Assembly: GCA_964556705.1 (NCBI GenBank)
Contig: CAZKXX010000001.1
Location: 26,139-90,138, forward strand
DNA from: CAZKXX01 sp964556705
GTDB taxonomy: Bacteria; Acidobacteriota; Terriglobia; UBA7540
DNA: 64,000 nt
Reading direction: 5' to 3'
In this document: in pieces, positions 54,604-61,452 of the stretch
Layout of the letters: each line of letters opens with the position of its first letter
How positions within the stretch are numbered: position 1 is the stretch's first letter
The notes under the pieces: model-generated
Databases searched by the model: none
What the model was told of the DNA's origin: nothing
What the model saw: only the letters and a program-made list of their open reading frames with translations
Position numbers and translations under genes: made by a program

Positions 54604-55203
54604 ATGTCTCCAGCAGGGGACTCAGCCCGAAGGGATCTTGTCGTGAACCAGTCCATTCCTGCCGCAGGACGACCCAATGGCGAGAGAGATCGGCGGGCGT
54701 CTTCTGAGGGCTGGGGCTCCAGGCTAAAGCGCTGGGGGCGCCTCGTCTACCTTCGCCTGGTCCGCCAGAACGGAGAACCCGAGAAGGTGGCCAAGGCGAT
54801 GGGATTGGGCGTATTCCTCGGAATCTTTCCCACTTTCGGGGTGGGAACTCTGCTCGCCATGCTCATTGCCGGGTGGGTGAACTGGAACCGGGCTTCGGCC
54901 GCCCTGGGAACGTTCATCATGAACCCGCTGCTGAATCCCTTCTTCCTATCGCTCAGCGTCCTGACGGGCAATTTGCTGGTGCCCACGGAGTTCCGGATCG
55001 CGCTGGGAACCTTCCGCGAGGCCGGCCTCTGGTCCGGATTCCTGCACGCCGTTCCCACCTACCTGCTCGGGAACTTTATCGTTTCGACGGCTTTCGCCAT
55101 TGCGGCTTACTGGGTGTCCTTGCGGGTTGTTCGAAAGTACCGGCAGCGGAAACTGGCGCGCCACAACGGAATCAGCAACCCCGCCGGCGCTCAGGGTTCC
55201 TGA
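54604..55203 (+). CDS. DUF2062 membrane protein
   Basis: A 199-residue protein. The DUF2062 core starts at WGRLVYLRLVRQNGEPEKVA, then AMGLGVFLGIFPTFGVGTLL and ALGTFIMNPLLNPFFLSLSV, with two to three membrane helices (GNFIVSTAFAIAAYWVSL) and a basic C-terminus. Its role is unknown; relatives occur beside glycosyltransferases and membrane-assembly genes. The ATG at 54604 gives a long charged N-terminus; a GTG at 54642 is also possible. It is convergent with the mer operon. Confidence 0.85.
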   Translation: MSPAGDSARRDLVVNQSIPAAGRPNGERDRRASSEGWGSRLKRWGRLVYLRLVRQNGEPEKVAKAMGLGVFLGIFPTFGVGTLLAMLIAGWVNWNRASAALGTFIMNPLLNPFFLSLSVLTGNLLVPTEFRIALGTFREAGLWSGFLHAVPTYLLGNFIVSTAFAIAAYWVSLRVVRKYRQRKLARHNGISNPAGAQGS

Positions 55204-55231
55204 GCTTTCCACCGAGAACGCCAAATCAGGT

Positions 55232-55468
55232 TCAACTCAACCCCAGCAGACCGGAGAGCTTTTTCGTGTCGAAGCCGACTACCGTTTCGTCGTCCACAAG
55301 CGTCACGGGCGTCGTCATCAGACCGAGTTTTTGAAGGTCTTCGAGCGCCGAACCGTCTTTCGTGATGTCGCGTTCTTCAAACGCGACCCCCTTCTGCGAA
55401 AGAAACTCTTTCGTGCGGTTGCAGAACATTCAGCCCGGTTGGGTAAAGACGACGACCTTACGGCTCAT
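55232..55468 (-). CDS. Glutaredoxin with selenocysteine (UGA codon 13), UxxC active site
   Basis: A 78-residue thioredoxin-fold protein read through an in-frame TGA at 55430-55432. It begins MSRKVVVFTQPG, then Sec, then MFCNRTKEFLSQKG, so the TGA takes the place of the first Cys of the glutaredoxin CxxC (here U-M-F-C). The family's cis-Pro block is intact (LMTTPVTLVDDETVVGFD). AGGAGG lies 4 nt before the ATG at 55468. A hairpin with a 3-nt loop beginning with G follows the TGA, satisfying bacterial SECIS rules. A start at the ATG after the TGA would lose the first beta strand and the first active-site residue, and has no ribosome site. It is the third gene of the merR-merTP operon, 8 nt after merTP. 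The Sec reading is inferred, as selA/B/C/D are not in view. Confidence 0.85.
55392..55426 (-). promoter_or_regulatory. Candidate bacterial SECIS element
   Basis: On the minus strand, 3 nt after the TGA, TTCTG (55426-55422) pairs with CAGAA (55396-55392). Inside, CGAAAGA (55413-55407) pairs with TCTTTCG (55403-55397), giving a 7-bp stem and the loop GTT (55406-55404). The loop G is the 24th nucleotide after the TGA. Published bacterial SECIS rules allow a 16-37 nt distance, a G in the first two loop positions and a 4-16 bp stem; all are met. Confidence 0.7.
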
Positions 55469-55476
55469 GCGACCTC

Positions 55477-56109
55477 CTAAGGCTGGGATTCACCCGCGGG
55501 CGCGACTTTCAACCCCGCTTCCACAACGAGCGCCTCGAATTGAGAAGGCTCGACGGTGCTCGGATCATACGTGATGACGGCGCGGTGGTCCTGATAGCTC
55601 ACCTCGGCGCTCGCGACGCCGGGAATTTGCCGAAGGCTGTTTTGCAGTCCCGCCGCGCACATGATGCAGTCCATACCCTCGATGTTCAGCACAACTTGCC
55701 GGGTTGAAGCGGGCGCCGTCGGTACAACCGTTGCCGTCTTCCCCGCCGCGGCGGCGCGAGTGAACAGCGGGCCGTAGTAGGGGAAAGCCGCCAGCGCCAC
55801 GACCACGACGGTTGCCACCCATAGCGCAACGCGGTTCCAGCGGCCCACCGGCGTGCGTTCGCAGGCGCTCCCGGGTTCGCAAGCCTCCTCGCGCCGCGGC
55901 CGATAGGCGAAGTAGAACCCGAGGCCCAGCAACGCGAACGTCAGCGCGAGCAGATAGGGTCTCCACGGCGCAAACCAGCTCGCCGCGGCGAATCCCGCCA
56001 CCCCCAGGGCCGCGGCAACCGCCGGAAGCACGCAACAGAGCGACGCGACGACCGCTGCAACGACGGCTCCTCCCAGTGCCCAGCCGGACTTAACCTTTTC
56101 GTTGCCCAT
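55477..56109 (-). CDS. merTP: Mercuric transport protein, MerT-MerP fusion
   Basis: A 210-residue fusion. The N-terminal MerT part has three helices; the first carries the Cys pair SLCCVLP (C25-C26), and the loop after the second helix carries C77 and C83 (EACEPGSAC). A linker leads to a C-terminal HMA domain with GMDCIMC (C148 and C151) and GVASAEVSYQDHRAVITYDP, as in MerP. MerP hands Hg2+ to MerT, which moves it inward. The gene overlaps merR by 20 nt. No merA lies nearby, so the fate of imported metal is unclear. A different soft metal cannot be ruled out. Confidence 0.9.
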   Translation of the reverse strand: MGNEKVKSGWALGGAVVAAVVASLCCVLPAVAAALGVAGFAAASWFAPWRPYLLALTFALLGLGFYFAYRPRREEACEPGSACERTPVGRWNRVALWVATVVVVALAAFPYYGPLFTRAAAAGKTATVVPTAPASTRQVVLNIEGMDCIMCAAGLQNSLRQIPGVASAEVSYQDHRAVITYDPSTVEPSQFEALVVEAGLKVAPAGESQP

Positions 56110-56605
56110 TGGACCTTTGCCTCCTTGCCTCGATTCGATGCTCCCGGCGGCCGGCGGTCACAACCTTCTTCCCCACCACAGAGGTCCGGCCCAGCTTCGC
56201 AAGCACCGGGCATGGGTCATGCGGTTCCGGGTTTCGTCGCCGCAACTCGGCCCGGCAGCCGGCGAGAGCGCGGCTTAACTCGCCTTCCATCGCCTCCAGT
56301 TCGGCCTTCTTGCTGCGAACTTGCGCCAGCTTTTCTTCCAGCAACGCCTTGACGTGCGCGCACGCTTCGGCGCCGCGCCGCTTCAACACCAGGAGTTCCC
56401 GGATCTCTTTGAGCGAGAACCCAAGCTCCTGCGTTTTCCGGACAAATTTCAGGTCCTCGACCGCTTCCGCCGAGTACACCCGATATCCGGACTCGGTGCG
56501 CGCCGGCTCCCGAAGGATCCGCTGGGATTCGTAGAAGCGGATGGCGTGGATGCTCAGGCCTGTCCGGCGAGCTACTTCCCCGATGAAGGCGTTGTCGTTC
56601 AACAT
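56090..56605 (-). CDS. merR: MerR-family metal-responsive regulator
   Basis: A 171-residue MerR-family protein. The winged HTH starts FIGEVARRTGLSIHAIRFYE and QRILREPARTESGYRVYS. A dimer helix carries LVLKRRGAEACAHVKALLEE and the metal loop follows. Cysteines fall at 82, 117 and 132, matching the Cys82/117/126 pattern of Hg-sensing MerR. The C-terminus is longer and Arg-rich. GAGGTGGGA precedes the ATG at 56605; the longer frame to 56623 would start at the predicted transcript end. It is the first gene of merR-merTP-grx and likely autoregulated through the promoter at 56629. Confidence 0.93.
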   Translation of the reverse strand: MLNDNAFIGEVARRTGLSIHAIRFYESQRILREPARTESGYRVYSAEAVEDLKFVRKTQELGFSLKEIRELLVLKRRGAEACAHVKALLEEKLAQVRSKKAELEAMEGELSRALAGCRAELRRRNPEPHDPCPVLAKLGRTSVVGKKVVTAGRREHRIEARRQRSNGQRKG

Positions 56606-56628
56606 TCCCACCTCAAAGCCCACTTACA

Positions 56629-56659
56629 GGATAAACCCTGGAGTCAGCTCTAGAGTCAA
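56629..56659 (-). promoter_or_regulatory. MerR-type promoter with 19-bp spacer and dyad operator
   Basis: On the minus strand, TTGACT (56659-56654) and TTATCC (56634-56629) are 19 bp apart, the elongated spacing that MerR-family activators correct by bending DNA. The spacer holds an imperfect dyad, ACTCTAGAG and CTCCAGGGT, close to the ZntR/CadR-type ACTC-TNNAG pattern. It lies 24 nt before merR. Confidence 0.8.
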
Positions 56660-57060
56660 GCAAGTTCTGATGTGAGCGGCCGGCAGCCTTCTGACCGCTC
56701 GGGAAGAGTCTTCAAAGGGAGGCCTGCAAGTCGGCACGGACAAAATGTCCGGCCGCGAAGCGTGCGGGCAGGTCAGGAGATTGGGTTCATGACAAATCCG
56801 AATTAGTCCGATGTAGGTAACGACGTCAGGCGGACTTTGGCCAGAATGTAAAGTTCCTTGACGAGCCAGTGACACAATGGTAGGGTTCGACTGACATTGG
56901 TGTCCACCGACCCGGCGGTTCCGGGCGGTGTCAACAGTCAGTCCCTCGCGAACGTCAGCACGCAGCTTGCCCGAGTCCTGACCCGGCTCGGCGGATGTGT
57001 GAGGACCCCAACCAGGTTACGATCTTCAGTCGTCCTCGCCTATGAAGGAGGGACGCGCTT
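56660..57060. other. Intergenic region between mer operon and decaheme cytochrome
   Basis: No gene is visible. CGGACA (56737-56742) and TGTCCG (56746-56751) form a 6+3+6 palindrome of unknown role. A weak plus-strand promoter may be TTGACG 56858-56863 with TAGGGT 56881-56886 (17-nt spacer), reading toward the cytochrome gene at 57061. Confidence 0.4.
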
Positions 57061-58026
57061 ATGAGCGGTTCCCATCGCAGATTCAGGTCTTCACTGTTCT
57101 GGCTTCTCCTGACCGCAGCGGTCCTGCTGGGATCGAGCCATTTGGTGTTTGCCCGCAAGCAGCCGGTCGCGCGCGGGGCAACTCCCGGCGCGGGCAAGCC
57201 GGCGGCTGCGGCTCAAGCCGGCGAGTACGTCGGGCAGGACGCCTGCGCGCCCTGCCACGCCGACCTCGCCAGGAACTTCGCCGCCAACCCGCACTGGCGC
57301 ACCTCGCTCGATACGCGCCGCGGCCCGGAATGGCAGGGCTGCGAAGCGTGTCACGGGCCGGGCAAAGCGCACTCTGAATCGGGCGATCCCAGCCTGATGT
57401 TTTCCTATAAAGACCTCTCCTCGAAGGCGGTCAGCGATCAATGTCTGAAATGCCATGAATATGGAGAGGAGCACGCCAACTTCGCGCGGTCGGCGCACAA
57501 CCTGAACGAAGTCGGCTGCCTCGACTGTCACTCGGTCCACTTCGCGAAGGAGCGGCAAGCTCTTCTGACGGACCGCCAGCCGCTGCTCTGCTACTCCTGC
57601 CACCTCGAAGTGAAGGTTGAGTTCTCCAAACCCTTCCGCCATCGGGTGAATGAAAACCTCGTCAAATGCACCGACTGCCACAGCGCCCACGGCGGCTTCC
57701 TGACCCGGCAGCTCCGCTCGACGGCGGCGCAGGACCAGATGTGCTTCAAGTGCCACGTCGAAAAGGCCGGGCCGTTCGTCTTCGAGCACGCGCCGGTCAA
57801 AACCGAAGGGTGCGTCGCCTGTCACATCCCGCACGGCTCGTCGAATCCGCGGCTGCTGAAGCGCAGCCAGATCAACCTGCTGTGCCTCGAGTGCCACACG
57901 CTGACGGTGGACTCGCCCGTGCCGGGCATTCCTTCGTTCCACAATCAGGCGGCGAAGTATCAGGCCTGTACCGTCTGCCACCTGACGATCCACGGGTCAA
58001 ATTTCAGCGCGGTCTTTTTCAAGTAA
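57061..58026 (+). CDS. mtrA: Decaheme c-type cytochrome, MtrA/DmsE family
   Basis: A 321-residue periplasmic cytochrome. A signal peptide (LFWLLLTAAVLLGSSHLVFA) is followed by ten CxxCH heme motifs: CAPCH, CEACH, CLKCH, CLDCH, CYSCH, CTDCH, CFKCH, CVACH, CLECH and CTVCH. Count and spacing match MtrA/DmsE, which sits inside an outer-membrane barrel and carries electrons across. The barrel gene follows by 9 nt. GAAGGAGGGAC precedes the ATG. Directionality (metal or sulfoxide reduction outward, or iron oxidation inward) cannot be told. Confidence 0.95.
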   Translation: MSGSHRRFRSSLFWLLLTAAVLLGSSHLVFARKQPVARGATPGAGKPAAAAQAGEYVGQDACAPCHADLARNFAANPHWRTSLDTRRGPEWQGCEACHGPGKAHSESGDPSLMFSYKDLSSKAVSDQCLKCHEYGEEHANFARSAHNLNEVGCLDCHSVHFAKERQALLTDRQPLLCYSCHLEVKVEFSKPFRHRVNENLVKCTDCHSAHGGFLTRQLRSTAAQDQMCFKCHVEKAGPFVFEHAPVKTEGCVACHIPHGSSNPRLLKRSQINLLCLECHTLTVDSPVPGIPSFHNQAAKYQACTVCHLTIHGSNFSAVFFK

Positions 58027-58035
58027 GGAGGCTCT

Positions 58036-60372
58036 ATGAGACGAAACGCACTTCTTTCTCTCGCCCTTCTGCTCGTCCTCCTGCTGGCCGCGCCGTCGGT
58101 GGGTCTCGCGCAGCAGCAGACGGAGGGCATTGACTCCGGTAACTACAACATCAAGCACTCGGCCGAGTTCGGCTACCGCTGGACGGATTTTACGGGCAAC
58201 CAGGACGTGTTCCAGACGTTCGTGAACCTGGGCCAGGGTCCTCGATTGATGGGGCACACGCTCGAAATGCGCTCGCTCGACCACCGGGGACTGCTCTTCG
58301 ACGACTTCTACCTCACCAACTTCGGCTACGGCGGCGATCCGGAGAACCTTTCCATCTTGCGCGTGAACAAGAACAAGTGGTTCAATCTCAACGGCAGTTT
58401 CCGCCGCTACCGGAACCTGTGGAATTACAATTTGTTGGCGAATCCGCTGAATCCCGGAACCTCCAACCCTACGGTGCCCATTTTGTTCTCCCCGCACGCC
58501 ATGCGCCTGTCGCGGCGGCTGAGCGACTTCAACCTGACGCTCCTGCCGCAATCTCCGGTGCGATTCCGGCTCGGCTACACGCGAAATATCAACGAAGGGC
58601 CGTCGCTCACGACCTTCCACGAAGGCACCGACGTCCTCGTCTTTCAGGACTGGAAGAACACCTTGAACGCCTACCAGTTCGGCGTGGATTACAAACCCTC
58701 ACCGCGCACCAACATCAGCTACGACCAGTTCTTCCAGTATTACAAGGGTGACACGTCGTGGATCGACCAGAATTTCGGTTTCCAGCTTGCCGATGGAACG
58801 CCCGTGGATTTGGGAATTATCTTCGACACCGCGAACAACGCGCCCTGCCGGGTTCCGCTGACGGACCCGACGACGACGCCCCCGACGGTCAACCCGACGT
58901 GCAACGGATACCTCTCTTACGGCCGCTCCAGCCCGACGCGAACGCGGTTTCCCACCGAGCGACTGAGCTTTCAGACGAGCGCCGTAAAGAATCTCGACCT
59001 CTCGGGCCAGCTCATCTACAGTTCAGCAACCAGTGAAGTGAACAATTTCGACGAGTTCTACCAGGGGCTCGTGACACGCACGCTGCAGCGCGAGTTTGCG
59101 GTCAGCGGCCCCGCAACGGCCAGGCGCGTGAATGCGACGGGCGATCTGGCCGCGACGTTCATGGTCACGCCGAAGTTCCGCATCCTGGAAGAATTCCGCT
59201 TCACCCACTTCCGTATTCCCGGCCAGTGGAACATGTCGGAGCTTTCGCTGTTCGGCACTTCGCTGGCGGCCCCGCCGGTCATCTTCGACCCGGCGACCTG
59301 TCCGCCGCCCCACACCGCTCCCACCTGCCCGCCGCATTCGGCAAGTTCTCCGGCCGACGTCATCAGCGGAACGTTCAGCCTGTTCCTCGGGCAAAACGTG
59401 AAGCTCAACACGATTCAGGCGGCGTACGACTTCTCCCGCAAGCTCGGCGCGCGGGCCGGATACCGCTACCGGAACCGCACCGTCACCCTCCGCCGCGCCG
59501 AATTCGAGGACCTGCTGTATTTTCCGAGCCGGGCCGTGCGGGGAGCCTGCACCGCCGGCACGCCGCTCAACGCGGACGGCTCGTGCAGCGTTCAAACGTC
59601 GGAGAGCCACGCTGAGGAAACGACCATCAACGAGCATTCCTTCCTGCTCGGCCTGTGGAGCCGCCCGGTGCGCGAGGTGCGCATTTCCTTCGATATGGAA
59701 CTCCTCTCGGCGGACAACACCTTCACGCGCATCAGCCCGCGGCAGTTCCAGCGCTACAAACTCCGCGCCGCCTACCGGCCCTCGCCCGGAATCATGCTCG
59801 GCGGGTCGCTCAACATCTACGAGGCGCGGAACAACGTGACCGACATCAACCACCTCCAGCACAGCCGGAGCTACGGTTTCTATACGACCGTGGCGCCGAA
59901 CGACCGCTGGGGCGCGGACGTCGGGTACGACTACAACAACATTTTTTCGAACACGAACATCTGCTTCGCGTTCACCTTTACACCCGTGCCGCCGGAGTTC
60001 GGCACCTGCCCGACGCTCGCGCCCGGGTTCGGGTCCATCGCCGCGGTCTCCACCTACAACGTCACCACGGACTTCGCTCACGCCGCCTTCCGCTTCCGGC
60101 CCGTGCCGCGCCTGCTTCTGAATCTGGGCTACTCGATGAATTCCGTCTCCGGTGAAACGCTGATTCTGAGCCCCAACGCCTTTCCGGGCCCGCTTCAATC
60201 CTCCTACTCGCGTCCAACCGCTTCGGTCGAAGTGGACGTCGCCAAAGGATGGACGTGGCACACCGGCTGGGGGTACTACAATTACCGCGAGCAGGCCTAT
60301 TTCGGCGACCTGACCGCGCCGCGCAGCTTCCGCGGGAATCTCGTTTCCTTCTCCGTTCGCCACTCCTTCTGA
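58036..60372 (+). CDS. mtrB: MtrB/PioB-family decaheme-associated outer-membrane porin
   Basis: A 778-residue secreted beta-barrel protein. A signal peptide (LLSLALLLVLLLAAPSVGLA) precedes dozens of amphipathic strands such as NIKHSAEFGYRWTDFTG, FNLNGSFRRYRNLWNYN, GARAGYRYRNRTVTLR and HTGWGYYNYREQAY. The chain ends in an aromatic residue (LVSFSVRHSF). Size and partnership with a decaheme protein fit MtrB/PioB, the sheath around MtrA. The N-terminal CxxC of Shewanella MtrB is absent, as in PioB. AAGGAGG precedes the ATG. No outer-surface multiheme MtrC/OmcA gene follows. Confidence 0.92.
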   Translation: MRRNALLSLALLLVLLLAAPSVGLAQQQTEGIDSGNYNIKHSAEFGYRWTDFTGNQDVFQTFVNLGQGPRLMGHTLEMRSLDHRGLLFDDFYLTNFGYGGDPENLSILRVNKNKWFNLNGSFRRYRNLWNYNLLANPLNPGTSNPTVPILFSPHAMRLSRRLSDFNLTLLPQSPVRFRLGYTRNINEGPSLTTFHEGTDVLVFQDWKNTLNAYQFGVDYKPSPRTNISYDQFFQYYKGDTSWIDQNFGFQLADGTPVDLGIIFDTANNAPCRVPLTDPTTTPPTVNPTCNGYLSYGRSSPTRTRFPTERLSFQTSAVKNLDLSGQLIYSSATSEVNNFDEFYQGLVTRTLQREFAVSGPATARRVNATGDLAATFMVTPKFRILEEFRFTHFRIPGQWNMSELSLFGTSLAAPPVIFDPATCPPPHTAPTCPPHSASSPADVISGTFSLFLGQNVKLNTIQAAYDFSRKLGARAGYRYRNRTVTLRRAEFEDLLYFPSRAVRGACTAGTPLNADGSCSVQTSESHAEETTINEHSFLLGLWSRPVREVRISFDMELLSADNTFTRISPRQFQRYKLRAAYRPSPGIMLGGSLNIYEARNNVTDINHLQHSRSYGFYTTVAPNDRWGADVGYDYNNIFSNTNICFAFTFTPVPPEFGTCPTLAPGFGSIAAVSTYNVTTDFAHAAFRFRPVPRLLLNLGYSMNSVSGETLILSPNAFPGPLQSSYSRPTASVEVDVAKGWTWHTGWGYYNYREQAYFGDLTAPRSFRGNLVSFSVRHSF

Positions 60373-60384
60373 CACACAGACTTC

Positions 60385-60423
60385 GACGGGGCCGGCAACA
60401 TCGCCGGCCTCGTCTTTATCTCT
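60385..60423 (+). terminator. Rho-independent terminator after the mtrAB operon
   Basis: GACG and GGCCGGC (60385-60396) pair with GCCGGCC and CGTC (60403-60414) across the loop AACATC, with single-base bulges. TTTATCTCTTT follows. It is placed 12 nt after the porin stop. Confidence 0.8.
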
Positions 60424-60459
60424 TTGTGTTTTGTCGGGTGACGTGCCGGCTTGCGCCGG

Positions 60460-61404
60460 TCAGCGCCGGGCTTTGAAAACTTTCGCGTCGGGGTAAAAAG
60501 TCTCAAGGTCTTTCTGAAAGGCGAAATAGGAGGCCACTTCCGGACCCGAAGTTTCGAGGTGGGCGGAGTTTGCCGCGCGGTCGTAACGGATTCGGACTTC
60601 GCGGCCGCCGATCTTCTCGGTGACGACTCCCGGCGTCCGGCGAAGTTCGGAGTAAGGAAAGATGGCCGCTTCTTTGCCCACGGCCACGAACAGCGCGAGC
60701 CGCCGGTCAAGCGGAAGGCTCGCGTAAGGATCCTCGCGATAGTTGCGCGGGTGTCCCGTCCGTTGCGAGAGAACCCGCGTCTCAGGATAAGCTTTTTTCC
60801 ACTCGGCCCAGGTGGCGTGGCGCGCGGACAGGACTTTCAAACGGGCCCCCGCCAGCGGCCCCGTCACAGCTTCGGAGAGCAACTGCGACCAGAGGCTGCC
60901 GGTCTCGCGGTCGTACATGAGCAGATTCCGCTGCCAGAGCAGCCCGGAAACGCCGAACGTGAGCCGCCTCCCCTCCACTCGCGGGTCGTAAACCACGGCC
61001 GAGCCGCAAAGCGGACACCAACTGACGAGAATCGGCTCTCCGCCGATCTCATCGTTGACGAGTTCGTGCCAGTTGAGAATCCGGATCGGGTAGGCCCTCG
61101 CCTCGCCGTTCAGAAAGACGCCGAGCACGCGGTCGTTTTTGGAGAGCCAGCGGTTGGCTTCCGCCGCGGAGACCATTTCGGGATTGAGGAGCGCCGGAAT
61201 GCCGTCGCGCGGCGGCCCGCCGCCGCGAATTTCGTTCAGAGGGATCAAATGGCGTGTGACATCAAAAGGCTTTAAGCCCGGCCCGGCCGGAATCGTCCTC
61301 CGCTCCGGCTCGGTGATGACTTCGCGCCCCTCGGCGAGGCCGAAACTCACGACAAAAAGCGCGCACAACACAAATCCTCGTGCCACCGTCACCCTAACCT
61401 CCAC
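60460..61404 (-). CDS. DUF3179 domain-containing secreted protein
   Basis: A 314-residue protein with a signal peptide (FVLCALFVVSFGLAEG). The DUF3179 core is complete: GVFLNGEARAYPIRILNWHE, LVSWCPLCGSAVVYD with its two Cys, FGVSGLLWQRNLLMYDRETG and SLWSQLLSEAVTGPLAG. The function of DUF3179 is not known; the CPLC pair and secretion suggest metal or redox binding. It follows the FG-GAP protein gene by 48 nt on the same strand and is convergent with mtrAB. Confidence 0.9.
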   Translation of the reverse strand: MEVRVTVARGFVLCALFVVSFGLAEGREVITEPERRTIPAGPGLKPFDVTRHLIPLNEIRGGGPPRDGIPALLNPEMVSAAEANRWLSKNDRVLGVFLNGEARAYPIRILNWHELVNDEIGGEPILVSWCPLCGSAVVYDPRVEGRRLTFGVSGLLWQRNLLMYDRETGSLWSQLLSEAVTGPLAGARLKVLSARHATWAEWKKAYPETRVLSQRTGHPRNYREDPYASLPLDRRLALFVAVGKEAAIFPYSELRRTPGVVTEKIGGREVRIRYDRAANSAHLETSGPEVASYFAFQKDLETFYPDAKVFKARR

Positions 61405-61452
61405 CGGTCAGCTTTCGTATTGGATGTGGGAAGCCCTTGCGGGGTTCACGAT

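Noticed and set aside
54411..54707. A GTG-started frame overlapping the HTH stop and the DUF2062 start
   Set aside because: It overlaps the well-supported DUF2062 gene and shows no recognisable domain; kept out although its start overlaps the stop in a coupled way.
55232..55429. Reading the glutaredoxin as a 65-residue protein starting at the ATG after the TGA, or as a pseudogene
   Set aside because: That start has no ribosome site, would remove the first beta strand and one active-site residue, and ignores the perfect in-frame upstream segment with AGGAGG. The rest of the gene is undamaged.
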